Shown: piece after piece, positions 8,130 through 17,136 of the stretch
Layout of the letters: every line of letters begins with the position of its first letter
Numbering within the stretch: the stretch's first letter is position 1
DNA from: an uncultured Erythrobacter sp.
GTDB taxonomy: Bacteria; Pseudomonadota; Alphaproteobacteria; Sphingomonadales; Sphingomonadaceae
Length of the DNA stretch: 64,000 nt
Reading direction: 5' to 3'
Assembly (NCBI RefSeq): GCF_947497915.1
Contig: NZ_CANMIJ010000001.1
Coordinates: forward strand, 218,501-282,500
Program-made: the position numbers and the translations under genes
Notes under the pieces: model-generated
What the model was told of the DNA's origin: nothing
The model's input: only the letters and a program-made list of their open reading frames with translations
Database searches by the model: none

Positions 8130-10189
8130 TGCGCTATCGTCTAGGAGTGGATGTCGGTGGGACATTCACGGATTTGCTATTGTTCGACAATACGAGCGGC
8201 GAATTCTGGAGGCACAAGACGCCTTCGACCCCGCATGACAGCTCTGAAGGAATTCTGAGCGGCGTCACTGCAATCACTGCAGTGGCGGGCGTTGACCCGG
8301 GCGACATCGAGTTTTTCCTTCACGGAACAACGGTTGCGACCAACGCAGTACTCGAAGGAAAAGGCGCGCGTGTCGGATTGCTCACGACAGAAGGTTACCG
8401 CGATATCATGCAGATCGCGCGAAGCTTCGTGCCTGGGGGCCTTGCCGCTTGGATTGTCTGGCCCAAGCCTCAGCCGCTTGCCGCATTGGAAGACACGCTG
8501 ACGGTAAAAGGCCGGATGAGTGCCGACGGTGAAGAAGTTCGACCCGTGGACGAGGCGCAGGCGCGCGAAGTGCTGGAACGACTGAAAGCACAAGGCGTAG
8601 AGGCGATCACAGTCAGCCTCATAAATGCTTATGTGAACGGCGCGCATGAAAAACGCATCGGAGAAATCGCTGCCGAAGTGTTTGGCAAGGATATTCCCGT
8701 CTCGCTTAGCCACGAAGTGCTGCCAGAAATGCAGGAATATGAGCGCACGCTTTCCACCGTCGCCAACGCAGCCGTGCGTCCTGTCGTGGGCAAGTATATC
8801 TCAAACCTTCGGGACAAGTTGGAAGCGGCTGGAGTTACCGGCAAACTCTCGTTGCTGCGATCAGATGGCGGATTGATGAGCAGCCAGAAAGCCGAAGAGC
8901 ACCCGGTTAATATCTTGATGTCCGGCCCTGCGGGCGGCGTGACAGGCGCGATGTGGGTCGCGAAAAACGCAGGTCTCAAGAACATTCTTACCCTCGACGT
9001 AGGCGGCACCTCAACAGACGTGGCGCTGATCGAAAATCTCGAACCGCGCCGTGTACGCTCAACCGAAGTCGGGCACCTTTCTGTGCGCGCATCCTCGCTT
9101 GACGTGAAGACCGTGGGCGCTGGCGGCGGCTCGATTGCGCACGTTCCTGAACTAACTGGCGCATTGCGGGTTGGCCCCGAAAGCGCCGGCGCGGTGCCGG
9201 GCCCCGTTGCGTATGGCAAAGGCGGCGAAGTGCCGACCGTTACCGATGCGAATGTCGTGCTTGGATACTTACCCGAAGATCTGCTCGGCGGATCATTCCA
9301 GCTTGATCGCGAGGGTGCGACCAAAGCTGTGCAGACCATCGCCGATGCGCTGGGCGTTGGCCTGATGGAGGCTGCGCGCGGGATCATTGATATCGTCAAT
9401 GAAAATATGTTCGGCGCGCTGCGCATGATCAGTGTTCAGCAAGGCTATGACCCGCGTCATTTCGCGCTGATGGGTTTTGGCGGCGCGGGCCCACTACACG
9501 TTAATGCAGTGGGCAAGTTGATGGGCAGCTGGCCTGTTGTCAGCCCTGTATCCCCCGGTGTGCTGTGCGCATTGGGCGATGCAACCACGCGGATGCGGAC
9601 GGAAACGGCGCGTTCTTTCAGCCGCCTTGCGGATCAAACCGACGTAAACGAGCTTGTCGCTTTGCTTGATGAAATGGCCGCGCAAACCCGCGCCGAATTG
9701 GAGGCGGACGGCATCCCAGCAGATAGCATCACCAGCGAATTTGAAGTCGATGTCCGTTATGCAGGGCAGGCGTTCGAAGTGCCTCTGACGATTGATCAGG
9801 CGACACTTCATGACAAAGGCATCGAAGGCATTCTTTCCCGCTTTGACGAAGAGCATCGCCGATTGTTCACTTTCAACATGGATACGCCGCACGAGATCGT
9901 GAACCTTCGCGCTGTGGCGATGGGGGAACCGCTCGAGCTGGAGGCGCAGAAGCTTGAGGAAGGTGACGGTAATCCGTCGGCGGCGAAAATCCGCGATCAC
10001 AAGCTTTGGATGGACGGCGAAGAACGCGATGCGGTGATCTATGATCGAAGCAAGCTGCGGCAGGGAGATGTGATACCCGGCCCTGCGATCATCACCGAAA
10101 TGGATTCGACCACCTTGGTCGAGAACGACTGCGACGCGATCATCGATGCCGTCGGTAATATCCTTATCAACCCGAAAGTGGAGGGCTGA
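8129..10189 (+). CDS. Hydantoinase/oxoprolinase family protein, A subunit
   Basis: A 686-residue HyuA/acetone-carboxylase-beta-like protein. The start ATG at 8129 overlaps the lyase stop and gives the characteristic N-terminus MRYRLGVDVGGTFTDLLLF. Further hallmarks are FFLHGTTVATNAVLEGKG, ILTLDVGGTSTDVALIE (the second phosphate-binding motif) and the GFGGAGPLH segment. Family members use ATP to open cyclic amides (hydantoins, 5-oxoproline) or to carboxylate ketones, together with a B subunit, here the next gene after a three-base gap. The actual substrate is unknown; the neighbouring CoA-transferase and HMG-CoA-lyase suggest an organic acid pathway rather than hydantoin use. Confidence 0.88.
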   Translation: MRYRLGVDVGGTFTDLLLFDNTSGEFWRHKTPSTPHDSSEGILSGVTAITAVAGVDPGDIEFFLHGTTVATNAVLEGKGARVGLLTTEGYRDIMQIARSFVPGGLAAWIVWPKPQPLAALEDTLTVKGRMSADGEEVRPVDEAQAREVLERLKAQGVEAITVSLINAYVNGAHEKRIGEIAAEVFGKDIPVSLSHEVLPEMQEYERTLSTVANAAVRPVVGKYISNLRDKLEAAGVTGKLSLLRSDGGLMSSQKAEEHPVNILMSGPAGGVTGAMWVAKNAGLKNILTLDVGGTSTDVALIENLEPRRVRSTEVGHLSVRASSLDVKTVGAGGGSIAHVPELTGALRVGPESAGAVPGPVAYGKGGEVPTVTDANVVLGYLPEDLLGGSFQLDREGATKAVQTIADALGVGLMEAARGIIDIVNENMFGALRMISVQQGYDPRHFALMGFGGAGPLHVNAVGKLMGSWPVVSPVSPGVLCALGDATTRMRTETARSFSRLADQTDVNELVALLDEMAAQTRAELEADGIPADSITSEFEVDVRYAGQAFEVPLTIDQATLHDKGIEGILSRFDEEHRRLFTFNMDTPHEIVNLRAVAMGEPLELEAQKLEEGDGNPSAAKIRDHKLWMDGEERDAVIYDRSKLRQGDVIPGPAIITEMDSTTLVENDCDAIIDAVGNILINPKVEG

Positions 10190-10192
10190 ACC

Positions 10193-12088
10193 ATGCCAGC
10201 AACAATTGTTGAAACGAACCCTCAGCCGTTCAAGAAACTCGACCTCGATCCGGTCACGCTCGACATTATCGAAAACGCTTTGCGCAATGCGCGGATCGAA
10301 ATGGATGCAACACTGGTGCGCACCGCAATGTCTCCCGGCATTCGCGAACAGGGCGATGCGTTTCCGCTTATCGCCGACCCATCGGGCAAGATGATCGTTG
10401 GCCAATTCGGCAGTTTCATCGGCGGCTTTCTGAAAAGCTTTGATGGCACGATCGAGGACGGTGACATGATCTTCCTATCCGATCCATATTCCTGCGAAGG
10501 CGCGATCAGCCACTCCAATGACTGGCTTGTCATGCTGCCCGTGTTCAAAGATGGCCGCCTGATCGCCTACACGGCGATGTTCGGCCACCAATCCGACATC
10601 GGCGGCATGGTGCCTGGATCGATGCCGATTGAAGCGACATCTATCTTTCAAGAAGGCGTGCGTATCCCGCCCGTCAAAATCTGGAAGAAGGGCGAATATA
10701 ACGAAGATCTGATGAAGCTCGTCATGCACCAAACGCGCAAACCCGATTGGTGTCAGGCTGACCTTAATGCTTTGATCGCGAGCTGCCGTGTGGCGTCAAA
10801 CCGTCTGGTCGAGATGGCCGAGCGATTTGGCGATGACGTCTATTATTCCGCGACGCAGGAATTGCTGGCGCGCAACCACCGCGCGATGAAGGCCTTGATC
10901 GGTCAGGCCATCCCGGAGGCCAAAGCAAGCTTCGAAGATTTCATTTGCGATGACGGCAAGGGTTACGGCCCGTACAAGATCAAATGTACGATGTGGCGCG
11001 AGGGTGATAAGGTCATTCTCGACTTTGACGGCACCGATCCGCAATCAGCGGCGTCGATCAACTTCTACCTCAATGAAAACATGTTCAAGATGTTCTTCGG
11101 CATCTACATGATCATGGTCTTTGACCCGCAAATTCTGTTCAATGACGGGTTCTATGACCTGATCGAAGTCCGCATACCCGATGGCTCTTTGCTGAAACCG
11201 AAATTCCCAGCCGCGCTCTCGGGTCGCACCCATGCGCTGGGTCGGATTTTCGATATTCTCGGCGGATTGCTGGGTCAGGGCACGCCGGAGTTTTTGAACG
11301 CCGCTGGCTTCTCGTCATCGCCGCACCTCTTTTATTCGGGCTGGGACAACCGCGCCGGAAAAGAAGGCGACTGGTTCCAGCTGTTCCAAATCGGCTTTGG
11401 CGGAATTCCAGGGCGTCCGCTGGGCGATGGGCCGGATGGTCACTCGCTGTGGCCGGGCTTTACCAACGTTCCGAACGAGTTTTTGGAGCGGTATTTCCCG
11501 CTGCGGATCGAACGGTATGAGACAGAGCCGGACAGCGGCGGCGCAGGCCTGCATCGCGGCGGCAACGGCATCCATATGACATATCGATTCCTCGCCGATG
11601 GCGCAGTGGCGATCCATGATGATCGCTGGTTCGTTCCCCCATGGGGCGTGAATGGCGGCCATCCTGGCAAGCGCGCAACCAAGATTCTGGAACGGCTTGA
11701 TGGCAGCACAGAGATCGTCGGCAACAAAGTCGAAGATGTGGATGTGAAAGAAGGCGAGCAGTTGCACTTCATCACTTGGGGCGGCGGCGGCTGGGGTGAC
11801 CCGCTGGAACGCGATCCGGAGTTGGTTGCGCTCGAAGTGCGTCAGGGTCTGATATCCATCGATGGCGCGCGCGAATACGGCGTTGTCATCGCGTCGGATC
11901 ACACCGTGGATAGCGGCGCGACCAAAGCGCTGCGCGCAGACATCGCGGGCAAGCGCGGTGATCTGGAACTGTTCGATTACGGCCCCGGCCTCGATGCGCT
12001 GCGTGCGAACTGCGAAGAGGAAACCGGACTTCCGGCGCCGATCCAGCCGGTCTGGCAGGATAACCATATCGCTGAGGCTGCAGAATGA
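10193..12088 (+). CDS. Hydantoinase/oxoprolinase family protein, B subunit
   Basis: A 631-residue HyuB-like partner of the preceding gene. Family features are the early LDIIENALRNARIEMDATLVRTAMSPGIREQGDAF region, DPYSCEGAISHSNDWLVMLPVF, and the C-terminal GGNGIHMTYRF and WGGGGWGDPLERDPE segments. A and B subunits form one enzyme complex in characterised N-methylhydantoinases, acetone carboxylases and acetophenone carboxylases. The gene overlaps the CoA-transferase start by four bases (ATGA). No gene for a third small (gamma) subunit follows, which argues against a classical acetone carboxylase. Confidence 0.87.
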   Translation: MPATIVETNPQPFKKLDLDPVTLDIIENALRNARIEMDATLVRTAMSPGIREQGDAFPLIADPSGKMIVGQFGSFIGGFLKSFDGTIEDGDMIFLSDPYSCEGAISHSNDWLVMLPVFKDGRLIAYTAMFGHQSDIGGMVPGSMPIEATSIFQEGVRIPPVKIWKKGEYNEDLMKLVMHQTRKPDWCQADLNALIASCRVASNRLVEMAERFGDDVYYSATQELLARNHRAMKALIGQAIPEAKASFEDFICDDGKGYGPYKIKCTMWREGDKVILDFDGTDPQSAASINFYLNENMFKMFFGIYMIMVFDPQILFNDGFYDLIEVRIPDGSLLKPKFPAALSGRTHALGRIFDILGGLLGQGTPEFLNAAGFSSSPHLFYSGWDNRAGKEGDWFQLFQIGFGGIPGRPLGDGPDGHSLWPGFTNVPNEFLERYFPLRIERYETEPDSGGAGLHRGGNGIHMTYRFLADGAVAIHDDRWFVPPWGVNGGHPGKRATKILERLDGSTEIVGNKVEDVDVKEGEQLHFITWGGGGWGDPLERDPELVALEVRQGLISIDGAREYGVVIASDHTVDSGATKALRADIAGKRGDLELFDYGPGLDALRANCEEETGLPAPIQPVWQDNHIAEAAE

Positions 12089-13284
12089 GCGAATTGCCAA
12101 ACAAAGGCGCTCTGAAAGGCCTGCGGGTCGTAGAAATGGGTCAGCTTTTGGCAGGCCCGTTTTGCGGCCAACTGCTTGGCGATATGGGCGCGGATATCAT
12201 CAAGGTTGAGCCACCCGGCAGAGGCGATCCAATGCGCGATTGGGGGCAGGGCGAAGAGAAAGTCCAATGGGAAGTCATCGCCCGCAACAAACGATCGGTA
12301 ACGTGCAATCTACGCGTGCCAGAGGGGCAGGAAATCGCGCGCAAGTTGATTGCAAAGGCTGATGTCCTGATCGAAAATTTCAAGCCCGGCACGTTGGAGA
12401 AATGGGGGCTTTCGCCAGACGAACTCCACGCCATTAATCCCGGTCTGATCATCGCCCGCATGTCAGGATACGGCCAGACGGGCCCGTATTCGACCCGCGC
12501 AGGTTTTGGCGGGATCGGAGAGGCGATGGGCGGCTGGCGATATGTCGTTGGCGACCCTGATCGTCCGCCCGCCCGAATGGGCGTATCCATCGGCGATACA
12601 CTTTGCGCGACGTACGGCACAATGGGTGTGCTCGCGGCGCTTCATCACCGTGAGAAAACGGGTGAGGGTCAGGTGATCGACACCGCGCTTTACGAGGCGG
12701 TGTTGCAAGTCATGGAAGGGCTCGTCCCCGAATATGACTATAACGGTTTCATCCGCGAACGTTCCGGCTCGATCTTGCCCGGCATCGCGCCCAGCAATGT
12801 CTATACCTGCAAAGACGGACCGTTTATGATTGGGGCCAACAATGACGCGATCTTCGCGCGTTTGGCAGAAGCGATGGGGCAGCCTGGATTGGCCGATGAT
12901 CCAGAATATCAGACACATCTGGCGCGCGGTCGCAATCAGACTGTGCTGGATGAGATGATCAACGAATGGACAGGCTCGCTGACCATAGACGAGGTCGATG
13001 CGCTGATGATCAAGCACTCGATCCCCGCCGGCCGCGTCTACACCGCGAAAGACATGCTGGATGACCCGCATTTCAAAGCACGCGAGGCCATTATCGAAGT
13101 TGAAACCGAGGGCCGGGGCAAGATCAAAATGCAAAACGCATTTCCCCGCTTTTCCAAATCGACCTCGGGCTTCCGCCGCTCGGCCCCGACGACACCGGGT
13201 CAGCACAACTCCGAGATCTTCGGCGAAGTGCTGGGATGGAGCGAAGCGGATCTGGCCGAAAACGGTGCCAAGGGCTTCGTCTAA
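12085..13284 (+). CDS. Class III CoA-transferase (CaiB/BaiF family)
   Basis: A 399-residue family III CoA-transferase. It opens with LKGLRVVEMGQLLAGPFCGQLLGDMGADIIKVE, the standard start, and has the likely catalytic aspartate in GQVIDTALYEA (around residue 199). Enzymes of this family move CoA between carboxylic acids such as formyl/oxalyl, succinyl/citramalyl or benzylsuccinyl pairs. As the last gene of the operon headed by gntR it probably activates an acid that the HMG-CoA-lyase-like enzyme then cleaves. That pairing is my inference. It converges with the next gene, 30 bases away, with no obvious terminator. Confidence 0.88.
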   Translation: MSELPNKGALKGLRVVEMGQLLAGPFCGQLLGDMGADIIKVEPPGRGDPMRDWGQGEEKVQWEVIARNKRSVTCNLRVPEGQEIARKLIAKADVLIENFKPGTLEKWGLSPDELHAINPGLIIARMSGYGQTGPYSTRAGFGGIGEAMGGWRYVVGDPDRPPARMGVSIGDTLCATYGTMGVLAALHHREKTGEGQVIDTALYEAVLQVMEGLVPEYDYNGFIRERSGSILPGIAPSNVYTCKDGPFMIGANNDAIFARLAEAMGQPGLADDPEYQTHLARGRNQTVLDEMINEWTGSLTIDEVDALMIKHSIPAGRVYTAKDMLDDPHFKAREAIIEVETEGRGKIKMQNAFPRFSKSTSGFRRSAPTTPGQHNSEIFGEVLGWSEADLAENGAKGFV

Positions 13285-13314
13285 GCGGCGAGGCCCGCAT
13301 CAATCATCCGCGTC

Positions 13315-16300
13315 TCAACCGGTTTTCCGGCTAGCGTCGGTCTCGCCTTGCTGATCAAGCCGCTCCAGCTCTTCCAGAACCCACGGCGTTACATCGCGGT
13401 GCGCATTGCGACCAATGAACAAGTCCATATGCCCATAATCCGGGATAATCCGTTGGCTATATAGCGCCTTGCCGTTGTGCTCTGACAGCCAGACCCGCGT
13501 GCGTTGACCGCTCTCGGGATAGAAAATCTGGTTGGTCGCGCCCGATAGGAAAGTGATCGGCAGAGCAAGTCGGCGTGCCGCTTCGTCAGAGGTATAGACG
13601 CTGTCACCACCTGAATCGACGGCGATGCCTTTGTGCATGATGTCGCCCAATTGCTTGAACGGGGTGAGCGATACGCGGCTGAACATGCTGCCCAGTGCAA
13701 GGTGGGTGTCATGGCCAAGCTGACGATGATCCCAGCTCGGACCGAAAGTGCCAAACACACGGCGGCAGGTGGGATTTTTACACGCCTGCCCCTCTGGCAT
13801 GGGGATTTGATATGCGACCGCGTCGATCTCGTTATCAGCCTCTGTGTCTTGGCTGACAAAATCCATATGGCCGTCGAGTAGCGAAATCTCTCCGAGCATT
13901 CCCGCAACACCCAGGTCGGCTTTCATATAATTCAGCCAATCGGTCACCGGATGTAGGGTTAGCTGCGAACTGATGAGCGAGCGGACATTGGTCACCCAGC
14001 CAGCACCGATACCCATCAGCAAGCTCATCGAGCCGACGCAATGCGCCAGCGCCTGGATGCTGTCCGCACCGGTGACACTGCGGATTTTCGCGACCGCTGC
14101 AGGCCAATCATGGCGAGCAATATCGTCGATTGTAAATTCAGGTGGTTTCACGGTGTCATTGCCCGAATCCGCGCTGGCGCGGTAATCAAGCAGCCACACA
14201 TCATACCCTTGCGCCACCAGACTTTCGGTAAGGTTTTCATCCACTGTCGGCGTCGCAAAACTGGATGCGCGCACGGAGAAGCCGGGGGCGAGTACAATAG
14301 GCCCGCGCGCACCGCCGCGATATTGGGTAAGGCCGATATTCACGCCATCGCCTGTTGGCTCAATATAGCGTTCAGGAGGCGGCAAATGCATCGCACGCGG
14401 TGTCAGAAGCGCCGCATCCTTGCTCGCAAAATCATTCAGTGTGGCAAGCATCCCGCCATAGGCGCGGAACACTGTCATCGCGAAAAAGCCCGCATATTTG
14501 GCCGTGAAATAGGTTTCGATGGCTGTTTTGGCTTTGGGGATGAGGTTGATCACATGGCCGACAAGCGTATCCGCATCATGCAGGGTGATCGTGGTCAATT
14601 GACGCATAAATTCATCAATGCCGAGCTTGAGCACGCCGCGGCCGATCAGATCGCCGCTCTCATCCTCGCCCTGCCGTAAAGTGACGAACAGTGTCGTCAG
14701 ATCCGTCCAGGGATCGGACTGGGCGCTGCCTTGGCCGCGCTGTTCCAGTGTCTTGAAACCGTGGAAATGGATTGGCCCGTCCGGCCCGTCCAGCACCATA
14801 TCATAAAGCATTTTCCAGCTTTCGGCCTTGTCAGGATTGGCGACCAGCAGACGGAATGTGCCCTCGCGAACAGGCATCGGATCGGGCGCAATTGCGCTGA
14901 CCAGAACTTCGCCCGTGATATGCGAACGGTGCTGCAGATCATCGACCATGCGGTGCACATTGTCCGCCGCCACGGTCAGTTTGAAACTGCACGCGCTGTC
15001 TTCTGATTTGCCCCACGCTGCGCCATTGACGTAGTCATCGCGAATACGCTCGACATGGCCGCAGGGGCGGTGGTGGCAACCGGTGGCGCTGATATGGCCA
15101 GCCATTGTTTCAGTGAAGGCAAGGCCGGGGCTCATTGCCTCGGGATGCTCTTTCACAAGTGCGCGGATCGCGGCTTTGCCTTCGTCGATGGCACCGCTTT
15201 CAAAGTGCTGCGCCGCTTTGGTCACGGCGTCCGCAACGGGGCCGATTGCGTGGCCGCCGACGAATTTGGCGATGGAGAGCTTTAAGGTTTCGTGATGCTG
15301 AACCGCGTGCAGCTCGCTCGATGGTTCTTCGGTCACAGGTTCTTGGGCTGGCAGCGGCGTTTCCGTGCCCAGCGAATAGTCGATTGTCCAACCTTGGCGC
15401 AGCGCGAGCTTTTCAATCGCGCGCTCTGCCACTGCCGTAATCGTCAGCAAAGGGTTTACGCCGACGGCACCGGGAATGGCCGCGCCGTCGCAGACATACA
15501 GGCCCGGATGCACGTCGGTGCCGCTGGTGCCCGCATAAACGCGGCAGGTATCATCCACCACGCCGGACGATGCATCATCGCCCATTCCGCATCCTCCAAT
15601 GGGGTGCACTGTGATCAATTTTTGCCCTAGCGGTTTTGACCATAGCGGGTCAGAGAAATACTGCGCTTCGATGGCTGCTGCTGCTTCGCGCATCTTGTCA
15701 TCATCGCGGCGGAAAGTGCGCTGTTCGCCGGCTTTCTCCCAATTGATGACGATGCGGTTGTCTTCGAGGGAAAGGCTGCCGCCGGAATCATCGACGCTCA
15801 TGACCAAATAGGTTTGAGTGCGGGACATCGGGCCCTTATACGCCCAATCCGCGATGCTGCCCGGGTCAGTTTGCACGGCTTCGCCCATGGCCTTTGCGTC
15901 GAGCAGGCGCGGTTTGACCTGATCAAGGCCGAACCGGGTGAACCCATCGGCCAGCGCCTCGCCAAAGAAGAATACTGGGCCCAAGGCTCCGGCAAGGATG
16001 CCGGGCGCGACGCCTTCCTGAATGACCAGTCCTTTTGCGGGGTCTTCATTGTCGCGCATGTCGATTACGCCGGTGATGCAGGGCCCGGGATAGGCTTCTT
16101 TCGGTGCATCAGATGCGCCGATACCCATCGCATAGATCGGTTTGGCGGTGACAACGTCCCCTTCCTTTTCCGATTTGAAATAGCTGTCATAAGCAAAGCC
16201 GAGTGCGTCGCCATTGCCCGAAAATTCGGTGCCGAGCTTGTCCGAAAGGAGCAGGCCCTTTTCGCGCGATCTCAGCAGAATTTCGGTTGAGCCCAGCGTT

Positions 16301-17136
16301 CCTGCACCGAGCACGACGTGGTCAGCCGATATGGTGATTGGAGCGCTTTCAGAATCTTCGCTGTTATGCTCGACATGGACCCGCCAGACGCCTTTCTCGC
16401 TATCGCCAACACGCTCAATCCACAGCACTTTCGCTTGCGTGAAAATCTCCGCCCCGTGGTTGGCGGCATCGGGCAGGTAATTCATCAAGGTCGTATTCTT
16501 CGCGCCGATGTTACAGCCTGATGTGCAGTCGCCGCAATTATTGCAGGCTGGCTGGGGCACGCCGAATTTGTTGGTCTTATCGTCGAAATTGACGTTGATC
16601 GGCGTCTTGTAAAACCGCTTGCCCATCGCGTTAGCCGAATGCTCCAAAGCTTCCAGCTTGCCCAATTTTGGATGCGTATCGGGATAGGCATTTGGCGACA
16701 GCATTTCGCGCGCACGCTCGTAATACGGGTCAATTGCGTGAGGATCATCCCGGAACGCGGCAGGCCAATGTACATGCGTAAGCAGGCGCTTGTCCAACTC
16801 CAGTGCGACGTTGGCATTGATCAGCGAGGTGCCGCCAAGGCCGCAGCCAACAAGAGCGTATTGATCGTCATTCACGTGCACTTCGAACATAGCGTCAGGC
16901 GATCCGATCCGGCCGCCTTTTACGTTGAATTGCATTGCGCCCTGCGCGTCGGAAATCTTGCTAGGGTATTCGCCGGGAAGCATCTCCTTGCCGCGTTCAA
17001 GGATGCAAACATCTTGCCCTGCCCGCGCGAGACGCGAGGCGGCTACACCCGCGCCATAGCCGGAGCCGACCACGATCACGGTGTAGTGAGATTGGGCCTG
17101 ATCAAGACTGCGTGCGATGCGTTTTTGAAAAGTCAT
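13315..17136 (-). CDS. GMC oxidoreductase fused to an alpha/beta hydrolase
   Basis: A 1273-residue multidomain protein. Residues about 1-560 are a cholesterol-oxidase-like GMC flavoprotein: FAD loop VVGSGYGAG (22-30), VHPIGGCGMGDDA and GVNPLLTITAVAERA near the end. It also has a cysteine-rich CNNCGDCTSGCNIG insert unusual for a simple GMC enzyme. A middle region (about 620-900) resembles the regulatory insert of such fusions. The C-terminal third is an alpha/beta hydrolase with PIVLAPGFSVRASSF, a nucleophile elbow LAHCVGS (Cys1033 instead of serine) and PDYGHMD (His1236). The ATG at 17136 overlaps the upstream stop; an in-frame start 36 codons earlier would lie inside the phosphoesterase gene. 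It likely oxidises a sterol-like or other lipophilic alcohol and processes an ester or thioester. Confidence 0.85.
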   Translation of the reverse strand: MTFQKRIARSLDQAQSHYTVIVVGSGYGAGVAASRLARAGQDVCILERGKEMLPGEYPSKISDAQGAMQFNVKGGRIGSPDAMFEVHVNDDQYALVGCGLGGTSLINANVALELDKRLLTHVHWPAAFRDDPHAIDPYYERAREMLSPNAYPDTHPKLGKLEALEHSANAMGKRFYKTPINVNFDDKTNKFGVPQPACNNCGDCTSGCNIGAKNTTLMNYLPDAANHGAEIFTQAKVLWIERVGDSEKGVWRVHVEHNSEDSESAPITISADHVVLGAGTLGSTEILLRSREKGLLLSDKLGTEFSGNGDALGFAYDSYFKSEKEGDVVTAKPIYAMGIGASDAPKEAYPGPCITGVIDMRDNEDPAKGLVIQEGVAPGILAGALGPVFFFGEALADGFTRFGLDQVKPRLLDAKAMGEAVQTDPGSIADWAYKGPMSRTQTYLVMSVDDSGGSLSLEDNRIVINWEKAGEQRTFRRDDDKMREAAAAIEAQYFSDPLWSKPLGQKLITVHPIGGCGMGDDASSGVVDDTCRVYAGTSGTDVHPGLYVCDGAAIPGAVGVNPLLTITAVAERAIEKLALRQGWTIDYSLGTETPLPAQEPVTEEPSSELHAVQHHETLKLSIAKFVGGHAIGPVADAVTKAAQHFESGAIDEGKAAIRALVKEHPEAMSPGLAFTETMAGHISATGCHHRPCGHVERIRDDYVNGAAWGKSEDSACSFKLTVAADNVHRMVDDLQHRSHITGEVLVSAIAPDPMPVREGTFRLLVANPDKAESWKMLYDMVLDGPDGPIHFHGFKTLEQRGQGSAQSDPWTDLTTLFVTLRQGEDESGDLIGRGVLKLGIDEFMRQLTTITLHDADTLVGHVINLIPKAKTAIETYFTAKYAGFFAMTVFRAYGGMLATLNDFASKDAALLTPRAMHLPPPERYIEPTGDGVNIGLTQYRGGARGPIVLAPGFSVRASSFATPTVDENLTESLVAQGYDVWLLDYRASADSGNDTVKPPEFTIDDIARHDWPAAVAKIRSVTGADSIQALAHCVGSMSLLMGIGAGWVTNVRSLISSQLTLHPVTDWLNYMKADLGVAGMLGEISLLDGHMDFVSQDTEADNEIDAVAYQIPMPEGQACKNPTCRRVFGTFGPSWDHRQLGHDTHLALGSMFSRVSLTPFKQLGDIMHKGIAVDSGGDSVYTSDEAARRLALPITFLSGATNQIFYPESGQRTRVWLSEHNGKALYSQRIIPDYGHMDLFIGRNAHRDVTPWVLEELERLDQQGETDASRKTG

